A DNA stretch of 5,580 nucleotides, taken from the NCBI GenBank assembly GCA_036744635.1, contig DAIOHQ010000287.1:1-5580 (forward strand). The letters run 5' to 3'. A program made the position numbers and the translations under genes. This document shows positions 5,560-5,580 of this stretch, one piece after another (position 1 is the first letter of the stretch; each line of letters opens with the position of its first letter). The stretch comes from DAIOHQ01 sp036744635 (GTDB taxonomy: Bacteria; Planctomycetota; Phycisphaerae; Tepidisphaerales; Tepidisphaeraceae). Under the pieces are notes generated by a model. That model had not been told where the DNA came from and did not search any database. It saw nothing but the letters and a program-made list of their open reading frames with translations.

Positions 5560-5580
5560 TCAGTTATCATGATCTTGGCT

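Overview
The window reads as a stretch of a bacterial chromosome with moderately high GC, most likely from a planctomycete or a similar soil/aquatic lineage (for example Acidobacteriota or Verrucomicrobiota). The taxonomic guess is inference. It rests on five copies of a short GCACGGGTT-TCC-AACCCGTGC palindrome of the kind scattered through such genomes, on a small Pro-rich-headed membrane protein, and on a secreted multidomain protein joining sugar-isomerase-like and SMP-30/gluconolactonase parts. No rRNA, tRNA, CRISPR array, transposase gene or phage gene is visible.

Layout, left to right. A leftward gene (87-1100) encodes an unrecognised exported or lipid-anchored protein of 337 residues; its base composition is clearly more AT-rich than the rest. 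Upstream of it lies a 15-bp perfect inverted repeat built on GATACGGGGACGCA, with a 13-bp direct repeat that abuts the stop codon of the next leftward gene. That gene (1264-1689) encodes a 141-residue membrane protein with three predicted membrane spans. A 364-bp divergent intergenic region follows (1690-2053). It carries three palindromes, a perfect 14-bp tandem duplication and a small hairpin ending one base before a start codon. Next comes sucC (2054-3223, rightward), the beta subunit of succinyl-CoA ligase, complete and well conserved but not followed by sucD. Two more palindromes in inverted orientation fill the short gap to a convergent gene (3387-5513, leftward). That gene encodes a 708-residue exported protein with two SIS-like repeats in its N-terminal half and a six-bladed-propeller lactonase (SMP-30/gluconolactonase/LRE) C-terminal half.

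The genes do not form an evident operon or pathway. sucC is a core TCA-cycle gene that stands alone on its strand, bracketed on both sides by oppositely oriented palindrome pairs. The fusion protein suggests extracytoplasmic sugar or lactone handling. The two left-hand genes could be co-transcribed across the repeat, but nothing shows it. The points most worth a second look are the SIS-SIS-SMP30 fusion and the covarying palindrome family around sucC. I do not see a defence, mobile or secondary-metabolite system.
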